Source: Pseudomonas donghuensis (GTDB lineage Bacteria > Pseudomonadota > Gammaproteobacteria > Pseudomonadales > Pseudomonadaceae). Taken from it: 38,197 bases of DNA. Shown here piece after piece: positions 26,367 through 34,956 of this stretch. The DNA lies in assembly GCF_000259195.1 (NCBI RefSeq), contig NZ_JH650774.1:60396-98592 (forward strand), given 5' to 3'. The notes below the pieces were generated by a model. That model did no database searches. It was not told where the DNA came from and was given only the letters and a program-made list of their open reading frames with translations. A program made the position numbers and the translations under genes. Numbering within the stretch: position 1 is the stretch's first letter; every line of letters starts with the position of its first letter.

Positions 26367-26648
26367 TTACATATGCCCCACTTCGGCCGGCAGCTCATAG
26401 AAGCTGGCGTGGCGGTAGACCTTGTCCTGCGACGGATCGAACAGCGGCTCTTTCTCGTCGGGCGAGGAAGCAATGATCAGCGCCGAGGGCACCACCCACA
26501 GGCTGACCCCTTCGTTGCGGCGGGTGTACAACTCGCGGGCGTTCTCGATCGCCATGGTGGCGTCGGCGGCGTGGACGCTACCGACATGCTTGTGGTTCAG
26601 GCCGTGCTTGCTGCGCACGAATACTTCAAACAGGGTCCATTCGGACAT
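26367..26648 (-). CDS. paaB: PaaB, bridging subunit of phenylacetyl-CoA epoxidase
   Basis: 93 residues, the family's usual length. It starts MSEWTLFEVFVRSKHGLNHK, with VGSVHAADATMAIENARELYTRR, and ends in the PaaB-type sequence around YELPAEVGHM. PaaB links PaaAC heterodimers in the epoxidase complex. It is 14 bases downstream of paaA. Confidence 0.95.
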   Translation of the reverse strand: MSEWTLFEVFVRSKHGLNHKHVGSVHAADATMAIENARELYTRRNEGVSLWVVPSALIIASSPDEKEPLFDPSQDKVYRHASFYELPAEVGHM

Positions 26649-26662
26649 GGCGGGCTCTCCGG

Positions 26663-27652
26663 TCAGGCGGCGATCTTGTTGTGTTTTTTGCGGGCATGGG
26701 CGACGGCGGCGGCGCGGACCCAGGCGCCATCCTCGATGGCCTGGCGTCGGGTGGCGACGCGTTCCTGGTTGCACGGGCCGTTGCCCTTGAGCACTTCGTA
26801 GAACTCGTCCCACTGGATTTCGCCGAAGTCGTAATGGCCGCGCTCGGCGTTCCACTTCAGGGCCGGGTCCGGGACGCTGCAGCCGAGCAGTTCGAGCTGC
26901 GGGATGGTTTGGTCGATGAAGCGCTGGCGCAGTTCGTCGTTGCTCTGGCGCTTGATCTTCCAGGCCATGGACTGGGCGCTGTTGGGCGAGTGCTCGTCGC
27001 TGGGGCCGAACATCATCAGCGCCGGCCACCAGAGCCGGTTGATGGCGTCCTGGACCATGTCCTTCTGTACCTGGGTACCGTGGCGCATCATGGTCAGGAG
27101 CATTTCGTAGCCCTGGCGCTGGTGGAAGCTCTCTTCCTTGCAGATGCGAATCATCGCCCGCGAGTAAGGGCCGTAGCTGGTGCGCTGCAGCACCACCTGG
27201 TTGACGATGGCGGCGCCGTCCACCAGCCAGCCCACCACGCCCATGTCAGCCCAGCTCAGGGTCGGGTAGTTGAAGATGCTCGAGTACTTGGCCTTGCCGT
27301 TGTGCAGCTTGGCGATTTCGCTGTCGCGGTCGGCGCCCAGGGTTTCCATGGCGCTGTACAGGTACAGGCCGTGGCCGGCTTCGTCCTGGATCTTGGCCAT
27401 CAGCTGCAGCTTGCGCTTGAGGGTCGGGGCGCGGGTTACCCAGTTGCCCTCCGGCAGCATGCCGACGATTTCCGAGTGGGCGTGTTGCGAGATCTGCCGG
27501 ATCAGGGTCTGGCGGTAGGCGTCGGGCATCCAGTTCTTGGCTTCGATCTTAATTTCGTCATCGATCCGTTGCTGGAACGCGCGCTCTTGCGCGGACATCT
27601 CATCCAGGCTCTTGAGGCGCTTGACGCCGGTTTCTACCAGTTGTGCGTACAT
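26663..27652 (-). CDS. paaA: PaaA, catalytic di-iron subunit of phenylacetyl-CoA 1,2-epoxidase
   Basis: 329 residues from ATG 27652. The ferritin-like fold carries the iron-binding segments [18 protein letters not shown] and [14 protein letters not shown]. With PaaB, C and E it converts phenylacetyl-CoA to ring-1,2-epoxyphenylacetyl-CoA using O2 and NADPH. The start has TGGAGAA about 6 bases upstream; the longer open frame upstream is promoter sequence. First gene of the second paa unit, preceded by its own terminator-promoter module. Confidence 0.96.
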   Translation of the reverse strand: MYAQLVETGVKRLKSLDEMSAQERAFQQRIDDEIKIEAKNWMPDAYRQTLIRQISQHAHSEIVGMLPEGNWVTRAPTLKRKLQLMAKIQDEAGHGLYLYSAMETLGADRDSEIAKLHNGKAKYSSIFNYPTLSWADMGVVGWLVDGAAIVNQVVLQRTSYGPYSRAMIRICKEESFHQRQGYEMLLTMMRHGTQVQKDMVQDAINRLWWPALMMFGPSDEHSPNSAQSMAWKIKRQSNDELRQRFIDQTIPQLELLGCSVPDPALKWNAERGHYDFGEIQWDEFYEVLKGNGPCNQERVATRRQAIEDGAWVRAAAVAHARKKHNKIAA

Positions 27653-27697
27653 GGTGTTCTCCAGCCTTTTATGAAGGGGGCTTTGAGGCTGAAGACA

Positions 27698-27726
27698 GTT
27701 ATATGTGATACAGGGCAAAATATCAA
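27698..27726 (-). promoter_or_regulatory. Strong sigma70 promoter of paaABCDE
   Basis: On the minus strand TTGATA (27721-27726, five of six) and TATAAC (27698-27703, five of six) are 17 bases apart. The predicted start is near 27691, leaving a leader of about 40 bases to paaA. CGATACACA repeats lie just upstream at 27736-27762. Confidence 0.75.
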
Positions 27727-27735
27727 ACATAAAAA

Positions 27736-27762
27736 TGTGTATCGAGTTCGTCTTGTGTATCG
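27736..27762 (-). promoter_or_regulatory. Direct repeat CGATACACA upstream of the paaA promoter
   Basis: CGATACACA occurs twice on the minus strand, at 27754-27762 and 27736-27744, 18 bases apart. CGATAC followed by an A/T tract also occurs at 34090 and 34223 in the paaF/paaY divergent region. The shared motif is a candidate PaaX site, though here it lies upstream of the -35, a position more usual for activation. Confidence 0.4.
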
Positions 27763-27777
27763 CTTTATTCGGGCATG

Positions 27778-27800
27778 AAAAAGCCCCGGCCGCGCGGGGC
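27778..27800 (-). terminator. Rho-independent terminator after paaK
   Basis: Read on the minus strand, a GCCCCG/CGGGGC stem with a 6-base loop (27783-27800) is followed by TTTTT (27778-27782). It is 53 bases beyond the paaK stop and separates paaFGHIJK from paaABCDE. Confidence 0.85.
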
Positions 27801-27853
27801 GTGACCTGCGAAGAGGTTGCGGGCAATGGGCCGCGAGGCGGCCCGCGGCTGTA

Positions 27854-29164
27854 TTACTTGCGCTTGTCGAAGACGTGACAGGCCTTGCCTTCCGAGCGTT
27901 TGATCGAATAGGCGGGCTGCAGTACCACTCGCGAGCTGATACCGATATGCGTCTTGATATGCCGGCTCAGCTCGCTGCACAGGTCCTGCTGCCGGGCCGG
28001 GTCCAGGTGTTGGTGTTCGCTTTTCAGTTCGACATGCACGTCGACGCTGTCCAGATTTCCATTACGATACAGATGTATTTCGTAGACTTCTGAAAACTGT
28101 TTGATTTTAAGCAGCTGTTCCTCGACCTGCGTCGGGAACACGTTCACCCCGCGAATGATCAGCATGTCGTCACTGCGGCCGGTAATCTTGTCGATGCGCC
28201 GCATCGGCCGCGCCGTGCCTGGCAGCAGGCGAGTCAGGTCGCGGGTGCGATAGCGGATCATCGGCAGGGCTTCCTTGCTCAGCGAGGTGAACACCAGCTC
28301 GCCCAGCTCGCCGTCGGGGAGTACCGCGCCGCTCACCGGATCAATGATCTCGGGGTAGAAATGGTCCTCCCAGACGGTCGGGCCATCCTTGCTTTCGGCG
28401 CACTCCATGGCCACCCCGGGGCCCATGATCTCCGACAGCCCGTAAATATCCAGGGCTTCAATACCCAGGCGTGCCTCCAGGGCGCTGCGCAGTTCCGGGG
28501 TCCAGGGTTCGGCGCCAAAAATCCCCAGGCGCAGGGCCAGCGAATGCGGGTCGATGCCCTGGCGTTCGATCTCGTCGGCCAGGTTGAGCATGTACGAGGG
28601 GGTGACCATGATGATGTCGGGCTGGAAGTCGCGGATCAGCTGCACCTGTTTTTCAGTCTGGCCGCCGGACATGGGGATCACCGTGCAACCCAGGCGCTCG
28701 GCGCCATAGTGCGCGCCCAGCCCGCCGGTAAACAGGCCGTATCCGTAGGCAACATGGACCTTGTCGCCACGCCGCCCGCCGGCGGCGCGAATCGAGCGGG
28801 CGACGACATTGGCCCAGGTGTTGATGTCGTTCTGGGTGTAGCCGACCACGGTCGGCTTGCCAGTAGTGCCGCTTGAGGCATGCAGGCGCACCACATCGTG
28901 CAGCGGTACGGCAAACAGGCCATAGGGGTAGTTGTCGCGCAGGTCGGCTTTACAGGTAAAGGGAAAGCGCGCCAGGTCGTCGAGCGAGCGGATGTCATCA
29001 GGGTGCACGCCCAGCTCATCGAAACGTTGCCGGTACATGGGCACGTTCTGGTAGGCATGGCTCAGGCTCCAGCGCAGGCGTTGCAGTTGATGCTGGCGCA
29101 GTTCGTCGATACTGGCGGTTTCCAGCGGGTCGAGCACGGGGGCATTGGGGATCTGCATGTTCAT
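27854..29164 (-). CDS. paaK: PaaK, phenylacetate-CoA ligase
   Basis: 436 residues, AMP-forming. It activates phenylacetate to phenylacetyl-CoA, the first step of the pathway. Seen: the nucleotide loop SSGTTGKPTVVGYT, YGLSEIMGPGVAMEC, and the C-terminal YRTRDLTRLLPG and GRSDDMLIIRGVNVFPTQVE. The start ATG 29164 is preceded by AGAGTGA and, just before that, a perfect CA motif (29178-29193); a second ATG two codons in is possible. It is 69 bases after paaJ and is the last gene before the internal terminator. Confidence 0.96.
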   Translation of the reverse strand: MNMQIPNAPVLDPLETASIDELRQHQLQRLRWSLSHAYQNVPMYRQRFDELGVHPDDIRSLDDLARFPFTCKADLRDNYPYGLFAVPLHDVVRLHASSGTTGKPTVVGYTQNDINTWANVVARSIRAAGGRRGDKVHVAYGYGLFTGGLGAHYGAERLGCTVIPMSGGQTEKQVQLIRDFQPDIIMVTPSYMLNLADEIERQGIDPHSLALRLGIFGAEPWTPELRSALEARLGIEALDIYGLSEIMGPGVAMECAESKDGPTVWEDHFYPEIIDPVSGAVLPDGELGELVFTSLSKEALPMIRYRTRDLTRLLPGTARPMRRIDKITGRSDDMLIIRGVNVFPTQVEEQLLKIKQFSEVYEIHLYRNGNLDSVDVHVELKSEHQHLDPARQQDLCSELSRHIKTHIGISSRVVLQPAYSIKRSEGKACHVFDKRK

Positions 29165-29177
29165 GGTTTCACTCTAA

Positions 29178-29193
29178 TTGTTGTTGTTTGTTG
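29178..29193 (-). promoter_or_regulatory. Hfq/Crc-type CA motif before paaK
   Basis: The mRNA reads CAACAAACAACAACAA, containing two overlapping perfect AAYAAYAA matches, directly upstream of the paaK ribosome site. This fits catabolite repression of phenylacetate activation by Hfq/Crc. Confidence 0.65.
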
Positions 29194-29233
29194 CCGTCTG
29201 CACGCGGCTTGAGTGTGGAGCTAGGGTACGGCT

Positions 29234-30445
29234 TCAGTCCTCCAGGCGCTCGATAATCAAGGCAATGCCCTGGCCGACGCCGATGCACATGGTGCACAGG
29301 GCATAACGCGCCTGGCGTTGCTCCAGTTCATGCAGCGCCGTGGTCACCAGGCGGGCACCGCTCATGCCCAGCGGATGCCCCAGGGCAATGGCGCCGCCGT
29401 TGGGGTTGACCCGCGGGTCGTCGTCGGCAAGCCCCAGCTCGCGCAGTACTGCCAGGCCCTGGGCGGCGAACGCTTCGTTGAGCTCGATCACCTCCATGTC
29501 GGCCAGGCTCAACCCGGCGAGGGCCAACGCCTTGCGTGTCGCCGGCACCGGGCCGATGCCCATGATCCGTGGTTCGACCCCGGCCGTGGCCATCGCCAGC
29601 ACCCGTCCGCGGGCTTTGAGAGCAAAGCGCTCGGCCTGTTCGCGGCTGGCCAGCAGCAGGGCGCAAGCCCCGTCATTCAGGCCTGAAGCATTACCGGCTG
29701 TCACCGTGCCGTTGTCCCGAAAGGGCGTAGGCAGTTTCTGTAATTGCGCGAGGGTTGTTTCTGCGCGGGGGTGTTCATCATGCACGACCACGTGTGCCGG
29801 CCCTTTGCGCTGGGCGATGGTCACCGGCACGATCTCCCTGGCCAGGCGTCCGCTGGCCTGGGCCGCCGCGGCGCGCTGTTGGCTGCGCAGGGCAAAGGCA
29901 TCCTGATCGGCCCGGGAAATGTTGAACTGCGCGGCGACGTTCTCGGCCGTTTCCGGCATGGAATCGATACCGTACTGCTGTTGCATCAGCGGGTTGACGA
30001 AGCGCCAGCCCAGGGTGGTGTCATGCAGTTCAGCCTGGCGGGAAAACGCCTGTTCGGCCTTGGCCATGACCAGCGGCGCCCGCGACATCGACTCGACGCC
30101 CCCCACCAGCAGCAGCCCGGCCTCACCGCAGCGGATGGCGCGGGCGCCGCTACCGATTGCATCCAGCCCCGAACCGCACAGGCGGTTGACGGTGGTGCCG
30201 GGCACGCTGGGCGGCAGGCCGGCCAGTAGCGCCGACATGCGTGCGACGTTGCGGTTGTCTTCGCCGGCCTGGTTGGCGCAGCCATAGATCACATCGTCGA
30301 CGGCGCTCCAGTCGACCTGCGGGTGGCGTTGGCACAGGGCGCGCAGGGGCAGGGCGCCGAGGTCGTCTGCACGCAGGCTGCTCAGGGCGCCAGCGTAGCG
30401 GCCGATTGGGGTGCGCAAGGCGTCAATGATCAGGGCGTCGGTCAT
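29234..30445 (-). CDS. paaJ: PaaJ, 3-oxoadipyl-CoA / 3-oxo-5,6-dehydrosuberyl-CoA thiolase
   Basis: A 403-residue thiolase with nucleophile Cys90 (VNRLCGSG), His357 ([13 protein letters not shown]) and Cys387 ([10 protein letters not shown]). It cleaves 3-oxo-5,6-dehydrosuberyl-CoA and later 3-oxoadipyl-CoA, releasing acetyl-CoA and finally succinyl-CoA. It is close to PcaF of the beta-ketoadipate pathway; the paa neighbours decide the name. The start overlaps paaI by 4 bases. Confidence 0.94.
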   Translation of the reverse strand: MTDALIIDALRTPIGRYAGALSSLRADDLGALPLRALCQRHPQVDWSAVDDVIYGCANQAGEDNRNVARMSALLAGLPPSVPGTTVNRLCGSGLDAIGSGARAIRCGEAGLLLVGGVESMSRAPLVMAKAEQAFSRQAELHDTTLGWRFVNPLMQQQYGIDSMPETAENVAAQFNISRADQDAFALRSQQRAAAAQASGRLAREIVPVTIAQRKGPAHVVVHDEHPRAETTLAQLQKLPTPFRDNGTVTAGNASGLNDGACALLLASREQAERFALKARGRVLAMATAGVEPRIMGIGPVPATRKALALAGLSLADMEVIELNEAFAAQGLAVLRELGLADDDPRVNPNGGAIALGHPLGMSGARLVTTALHELEQRQARYALCTMCIGVGQGIALIIERLED

Positions 30446-30882
30446 GCCTGGGGCTCCTCGGGCAACACAGTGCCGCGTACTTTGTAGGACTTGCCGTGAA
30501 ACAGGGCGATCAACTGGCCCTGCTGGTTCTCGATGCGTACGGCGTAGTTGCCGGTACGCCCGCTGCGGCTTTGCTCGCTGCAGGTGGCGGTGAGGGTATC
30601 GTCCAGGTGCGCCGGGGCGACGTAGTCGATACTGCAGCCCAGGGCGACGGTGGCTTCGTTGTGGCTATTGCAGGCAAAGGCAAAGGCTGAGTCGGCCAGG
30701 GCAAACAGGTAGCCGCCGTGGCAGGTGCCATGGCCCTGGAGCATGTCCTTGCGCACGCTCATGCCGACCCGGGCGCTGCCGGGGCCGGCGGCCAGCAGGC
30801 GCATGCCCATGCCCTGGCTGGCCGGGTCGCGTTCGAACAGCGCCTGGGCGCAACGGCTGGCGAGGTCCAATCGTTCATTCAT
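30442..30882 (-). CDS. paaI: PaaI, hydroxyphenylacetyl-CoA-type thioesterase
   Basis: 146 residues from ATG 30882, a hotdog-fold thioesterase. The active-site helix is in [21 protein letters not shown], with the catalytic Asp of ALADS, and the C-terminus has the [19 protein letters not shown] strand. It rescues CoA from dead-end phenylacetyl-CoA derivatives. It overlaps paaH by 8 bases and paaJ by 4. Confidence 0.94.
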   Translation of the reverse strand: MNERLDLASRCAQALFERDPASQGMGMRLLAAGPGSARVGMSVRKDMLQGHGTCHGGYLFALADSAFAFACNSHNEATVALGCSIDYVAPAHLDDTLTATCSEQSRSGRTGNYAVRIENQQGQLIALFHGKSYKVRGTVLPEEPQA

Positions 30883-32392
30883 GAAAGCAGGCTCCTTCGG
30901 CCAGCAGCCGACGCAAGTGCAGGGAGGGGCGGTAGCGTTCTTCACCGTAGGCGGCCTGCAGGTTGCTCAGCACCTGCACCGTGTAGTCGATGCCCAGGGC
31001 GTCGGCCCAGGCCAGTGGGCCGCAGGGGTAATTGACCCCGGCGCACATCGCCAGGTCGATATCCGCGGCCGAAGCCACCCCGTGCAACAGGGCGTCGGCG
31101 CCTTCGTTGGCCAGGCAGACCACGGTGCGCAGCACGCACAGGGCCGGACTGTCGCGCAGAGCGGTTAGCGCAATGCCGGCGGCATTGAGCAGGGCCACCA
31201 CCTGGTCGATGGCGGCGGGCGAGGTGTCGGCTGCCCAGCTGATGCCCAGGCGCCTGGCGCTGGCGTAGTCGAGTGCCAGATCGAGCAGGACCAGGTTGCG
31301 CAGGCCCTCATCCCTGGCCCGCTGGCTGGCCAGGCGGCCATCGCTCAGGGCCAGTGTCGCCTGGCCAATGCGCAACAGGCCGTTGCCGGGGCGGTGGCTG
31401 AGCACCAGGCCTGCGCTGGCCAGGCGCTCAAGCAGGGGCGCGAGCAAGCCAGGCTCGCCTTCGACGAACAGGGTGTCGGGCACGGCCTGGCTTTCCAGGC
31501 TCAGCGGTTGTGGGCGCAGTGCGTGTTGGTGATAGTCATAGAAGCCCCGGCCGCTCTTGCGCCCCAGGTACCCGGCGTCGACCAGCGCCTTTTGTACCAG
31601 CGACGGCGTAAACCGCCGGTCCTGGTAGTAGGCGTCGAATACCGAACAGGTCACGGCGTAGTTGACGTCGTGGCCGATCAGGTCGGTCAGTTCGAAGGCG
31701 CCCATGGCAAAGCCGCCAGCTTCGCGCAGCAAGGCATCGAGGCTGGCGCAATCGCTCACTTGCTCCTGGAGCAGGCGCAGGCTTTCGGCGTAGAACGGGC
31801 GCGCGACCCGGTTGACGATAAAGCCTGGGGTGGAGCGCGCCAGCACCGGCTGCTTGCCCCAGGCCAGGGCGGTGTCCTTGATGCACTCGGCGATCTGGCT
31901 GGCGGTGGCCAGCCCGCTGACCACTTCGACCAGGGCCATGACCGGTGCCGGATTGAAAAAGTGCATGCCCACCAGCCGTTGCGGGTGCGCAAGGCCGGCA
32001 GCCAGTTGCGTGATCGAGATTGACGAGGTGTTGCTGGCCAGGATGCAGTCGCTGCGGCACAGCGACTCCAATTGGCCTAGCAACTCACGTTTGACCTCAA
32101 GCTTTTCGACGATGGCCTCGATCACCAGGCCCGCGTCGGCCAGCTCGTCCAGCTGCGCGGCGGGCCGCAGGCGAGCCAGGCATTCGGCCCGGGCGCTGGC
32201 GGCGAGCTTGCCGTTGGCCACGCGTTTGCCCAGGTGCTGGTCTATGGCTGCAATGGCCTGGGCGGCGGCGCCGGGGCGGCTGTCGTACAGCTGCACCCGG
32301 TGCCCGGCCTGGGCCGCCACCTGGGCGATACCGGCGCCCATGGCCCCGGCGCCGATCACCGCGACCATGACGTTGTGACTGAGGGCAGTCAT
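30875..32392 (-). CDS. paaH: PaaH, 3-hydroxyadipyl-CoA dehydrogenase
   Basis: 505 residues from ATG 32392 (a TTG two codons earlier is unlikely). The NAD-binding fingerprint VIGAGAMGAGIAQVAAQAGH is at the N-terminus; SNTSSISITQLA and GMHFFNPAPVMALVEVV follow. Two 3HCDH C-terminal domains, the second containing GVNYPCGPLAWAD, make it the long form typical of PaaH. It oxidises 3-hydroxyadipyl-CoA to 3-oxoadipyl-CoA. The gene is 2 bases after paaG. Confidence 0.95.
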   Translation of the reverse strand: MTALSHNVMVAVIGAGAMGAGIAQVAAQAGHRVQLYDSRPGAAAQAIAAIDQHLGKRVANGKLAASARAECLARLRPAAQLDELADAGLVIEAIVEKLEVKRELLGQLESLCRSDCILASNTSSISITQLAAGLAHPQRLVGMHFFNPAPVMALVEVVSGLATASQIAECIKDTALAWGKQPVLARSTPGFIVNRVARPFYAESLRLLQEQVSDCASLDALLREAGGFAMGAFELTDLIGHDVNYAVTCSVFDAYYQDRRFTPSLVQKALVDAGYLGRKSGRGFYDYHQHALRPQPLSLESQAVPDTLFVEGEPGLLAPLLERLASAGLVLSHRPGNGLLRIGQATLALSDGRLASQRARDEGLRNLVLLDLALDYASARRLGISWAADTSPAAIDQVVALLNAAGIALTALRDSPALCVLRTVVCLANEGADALLHGVASAADIDLAMCAGVNYPCGPLAWADALGIDYTVQVLSNLQAAYGEERYRPSLHLRRLLAEGACFHE

Positions 32393-32394
32393 GC

Positions 32395-33186
32395 TCAACG
32401 CCCTTTGAACTGAGCAGTACGCTTGGCCATGAAGGCACTCACGCCTTCGCGATAGTCCTCGCTGCGCCCGGCCAGGCGTTGCAGGTCGCGCTCCAGGGTC
32501 AGTTGCTGTTCGAAGCTGTTGTCCAGGCTTGCATGCAGGCTGCGCTTGATCAGGCCCAGGCCGTAGGTGGGCTGGGTGGCCAGGTGGCGGGCCAGCTTGA
32601 TGGCCTCGTCGCGCAGTTCAGCATCCTCGACGCAGCGGTAGATCAAGCCCCATTGCTCGGCTTGTTCGGCGCTCAGCCGTTCGCCGAGCATGGCCAGGGC
32701 TTTGGCCCGGGCCATGCCGACCAGCCGTGGCAAGGCGTAGGTGCCGCCCGAATCGGGGATCAGGCCGATCTTGCAGAACGCCTGGATAAAGCTGGCCGAG
32801 CGAGCAGCCAGCACCAGGTCGCAGGCCAGCGGTATGTTCGCGCCAGCACCGGCGGCGACGCCGTTGACGGCACAGATGACCGGGATCGGCAGGTCGCGCA
32901 GGGTGTGAACCAGCGGGTTGTAGTAGCGCTCGATGGATTCGCCCAGGTCGGGTGCCTCGGCGCCGGGGACGACATTGCGGTCGGCCAGGTCCTGGCCTGC
33001 GCAAAAGCCGCGGCCTTCGGCGGTCAGCAACAGGACCCGTACGTCATTGCTGCGGCGTACCAGGCGCAGCGCCTCCTGAACCTCTTCATGCATGCGGCCG
33101 TTGAAGCTGTTCAGTTGCTCGGGACGATTGAGGCTGAGCAGGGCGACGCCTGCATCGATGGAAAACAGGATGTGCTCGAAACTCAT
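32395..33186 (-). CDS. paaG: PaaG, ring-1,2-epoxyphenylacetyl-CoA isomerase
   Basis: A 263-residue crotonase-fold enzyme: CAGQDLADRN for oxyanion binding, GVAAGAGANIPLACDLVLA, and GLIPDSGGTYALPRLVG. In the pathway it isomerises the epoxide to oxepin-CoA and also shifts double bonds later. It is 44 bases after paaF; that gap contains an eight-G tract on the plus strand (33217-33224). Its crotonase paralogue PaaF is upstream; order and motifs separate the two. Confidence 0.93.
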   Translation of the reverse strand: MSFEHILFSIDAGVALLSLNRPEQLNSFNGRMHEEVQEALRLVRRSNDVRVLLLTAEGRGFCAGQDLADRNVVPGAEAPDLGESIERYYNPLVHTLRDLPIPVICAVNGVAAGAGANIPLACDLVLAARSASFIQAFCKIGLIPDSGGTYALPRLVGMARAKALAMLGERLSAEQAEQWGLIYRCVEDAELRDEAIKLARHLATQPTYGLGLIKRSLHASLDNSFEQQLTLERDLQRLAGRSEDYREGVSAFMAKRTAQFKGR

Positions 33187-33230
33187 GGTATCTGCCTTTG
33201 GTTGCAGGTCAATCGAGGGGGGGGTGGGGC

Positions 33231-34001
33231 TTATTTGCCGCAGAAGCTGGCGCGGCGTTTTTCCTGGAAGGCACGGATGCCCTCGTTGCGGTCGGCGGTG
33301 CCGGCCAGCAGGGTGAAAGCGTGGCGTTCAAAGCGCAGGCCGCTGGCCAGGTCCAGGTCCTGGGCCTTGAGCAGCGCCTCCTTGGCCAGGCGCAGGGCCA
33401 GCGGTGCTTTGCTGGCAATGCGCTGGGCAATCTGCAAGGCGCGCTCGACCGTCAGCTCCGGCGGGGTGATTTCGCTGACCAGGCCGGCCTCGAGGGCGCG
33501 CCTGGCACTGATCGGCTCACCGCTGAGGACCATCTGCATGGCCAGCGACTTGCCCACCGCCCGCAGCAGGCGCTGGGTGCCACCGGCCCCGGGCATGATG
33601 CCGAGGTTGATTTCCGGCTGGCCGAACTGGGCGTCCTCGCCAGCAATCAGGATGTCGGCGTGCATCGCCAGTTCGCAGCCGGCGCCCAGGGCGTAGCCAT
33701 TGACGGCAGCAATCAGGGGCTTGGCGAACTGGGTAATGGTTTGCCAGTGCACCTGACGCGGATCGTTGAGCATGCCCACCAGGTCGCGTCCGGCCATTTC
33801 ATTGAGGTCGGCGCCTGCGGCAAAGGCCTTGCGGCTGCCGGTCAGGACCACGGCGCCAATGCTGTCGTCGCTGGCGCAGCGCTGCAGTTGCTCGGCGAGC
33901 TCGGCCAGCAGTTCACTGGTCAATGCATTGAGTGCTTGTGGGCGCTGCAGGGTGATCAGGCAAACCGCCTGGTGGGTGTGCACGGCAAGGGTATGCGGCA
34001 T
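33231..34001 (-). CDS. paaF: PaaF, 2,3-dehydroadipyl-CoA hydratase
   Basis: A 256-residue enoyl-CoA hydratase. FAAGADLNEMAGR and NGYALGAGCELAMHADI form the oxyanion hole, and the catalytic acids are expected in GEDAQFGQPEINLGIMPGAGGTQRL, which is intact. It hydrates 2,3-dehydroadipyl-CoA to 3-hydroxyadipyl-CoA. First gene of the paaFGHIJK unit, divergent from paaY. Confidence 0.94.
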   Translation of the reverse strand: MPHTLAVHTHQAVCLITLQRPQALNALTSELLAELAEQLQRCASDDSIGAVVLTGSRKAFAAGADLNEMAGRDLVGMLNDPRQVHWQTITQFAKPLIAAVNGYALGAGCELAMHADILIAGEDAQFGQPEINLGIMPGAGGTQRLLRAVGKSLAMQMVLSGEPISARRALEAGLVSEITPPELTVERALQIAQRIASKAPLALRLAKEALLKAQDLDLASGLRFERHAFTLLAGTADRNEGIRAFQEKRRASFCGK

Positions 34002-34283
34002 GGCGAAGGTCTCGCAGGGCGGTCGGGCGTCAAGGCCGGGATTTTTATTGGGCGGGCGGGAGCCGTTTCGTCAAAGTATAGGCATGAAGCGATACGAAAA
34101 TACAACACGAAAAATAACAATGCGTGTCTAATTGTTTGTGGCTCTATGCCTGTGGTGTCGCCGAATCCAATAAATAGCGGAGGCTTATAGGAGGGGGGGG
34201 CACTGATGGTGACATGGTAAAACGATACATAAAATGTTATTGCTGTCAGGTGATTGAGGTTAAATGCTACGAGGAGATTCGCC
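34002..34283. promoter_or_regulatory. paaF/paaY divergent promoter region
   Basis: 282 AT-rich non-coding bases. On the minus strand TATACT (34075-34080) is a good -10 for paaF with only a weak -35. On the plus strand GTGACA (34209-34214) and TAAAAT (34230-34235) could serve paaY but with a short 15-base spacer. CGATAC occurs at 34090-34095 and 34223-34228, each within a candidate promoter, fitting repression by PaaX. A tract of eight Gs is at 34193-34200. Confidence 0.55.
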
Positions 34284-34880
34284 ATGCCCTGCTACAGCCT
34301 TGACGGCCTCACGCCGGTGGTCGACCCCAGTGCCTATGTACACCCGAGCGCCGTATTGATCGGCGACGTGATTGTTGGCCCGCGGTGCTACATCGGTCCT
34401 TTGGCCAGCTTGCGCGGTGATTTCGGCAGGATCGTGCTGGAGGAGGGCGCCAACCTGCAGGACACCTGTGTCATGCATGGTTTCCCCGACAGTGATACGG
34501 TGATCGAGCGCGACGGCCATGTCGGTCACGGCGCGGTGTTGCATGGCTGCCGGGTGGGCGCTGATGCGTTGATCGGTATCAATGCCGTGGTCCTGGACTA
34601 CGCCCGCATCGGCGCGCGCTCGATCGTCTCGGCTGGCGCCCTGGTCAAGGCGCGCTTCACCTGCGCCGAGCAATCGCTGGTGGTCGGTTCGCCAGCCCGG
34701 GTTACCCGGCGCTTGAGCGATGAGGAAGTGGCCTGGAAGCAAGCCGGCACCCGCGAATACCAACTCCTCGGCCAGCGCTGCAGCAGCCTGGTGGAGTGCG
34801 CGCCGTTGTCGGCTGTCGAAGCCGACCGGCCACGGATCAGCCACAGCGAGCATCGCCCCAAGGCCGCCAGCAGCACCTGA
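34284..34880 (+). CDS. paaY: PaaY, left-handed beta-helix thioesterase of the paa pathway
   Basis: 198 residues from ATG 34284, with GAGGAG upstream. It consists of hexapeptide repeats (left-handed beta helix, gamma-carbonic-anhydrase-like) with metal-binding histidines in CVMHGFPDSDT and HVGHGAVLHGC. PaaY is a thioesterase that hydrolyses toxic dead-end CoA esters of the pathway. It is transcribed away from paaF and 76 bases before paaX. The Pro/Arg/Ser-rich tail after about residue 170 looks unstructured. Confidence 0.93.
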   Translation: MPCYSLDGLTPVVDPSAYVHPSAVLIGDVIVGPRCYIGPLASLRGDFGRIVLEEGANLQDTCVMHGFPDSDTVIERDGHVGHGAVLHGCRVGADALIGINAVVLDYARIGARSIVSAGALVKARFTCAEQSLVVGSPARVTRRLSDEEVAWKQAGTREYQLLGQRCSSLVECAPLSAVEADRPRISHSEHRPKAASST

Positions 34881-34956
34881 AACCCTCGGGCAACAGGGCC
34901 GGCGTAGTCTTGAGCTGGGCGGCGGGGTATATTTCAACTTTTTCGATGGACCGTCT

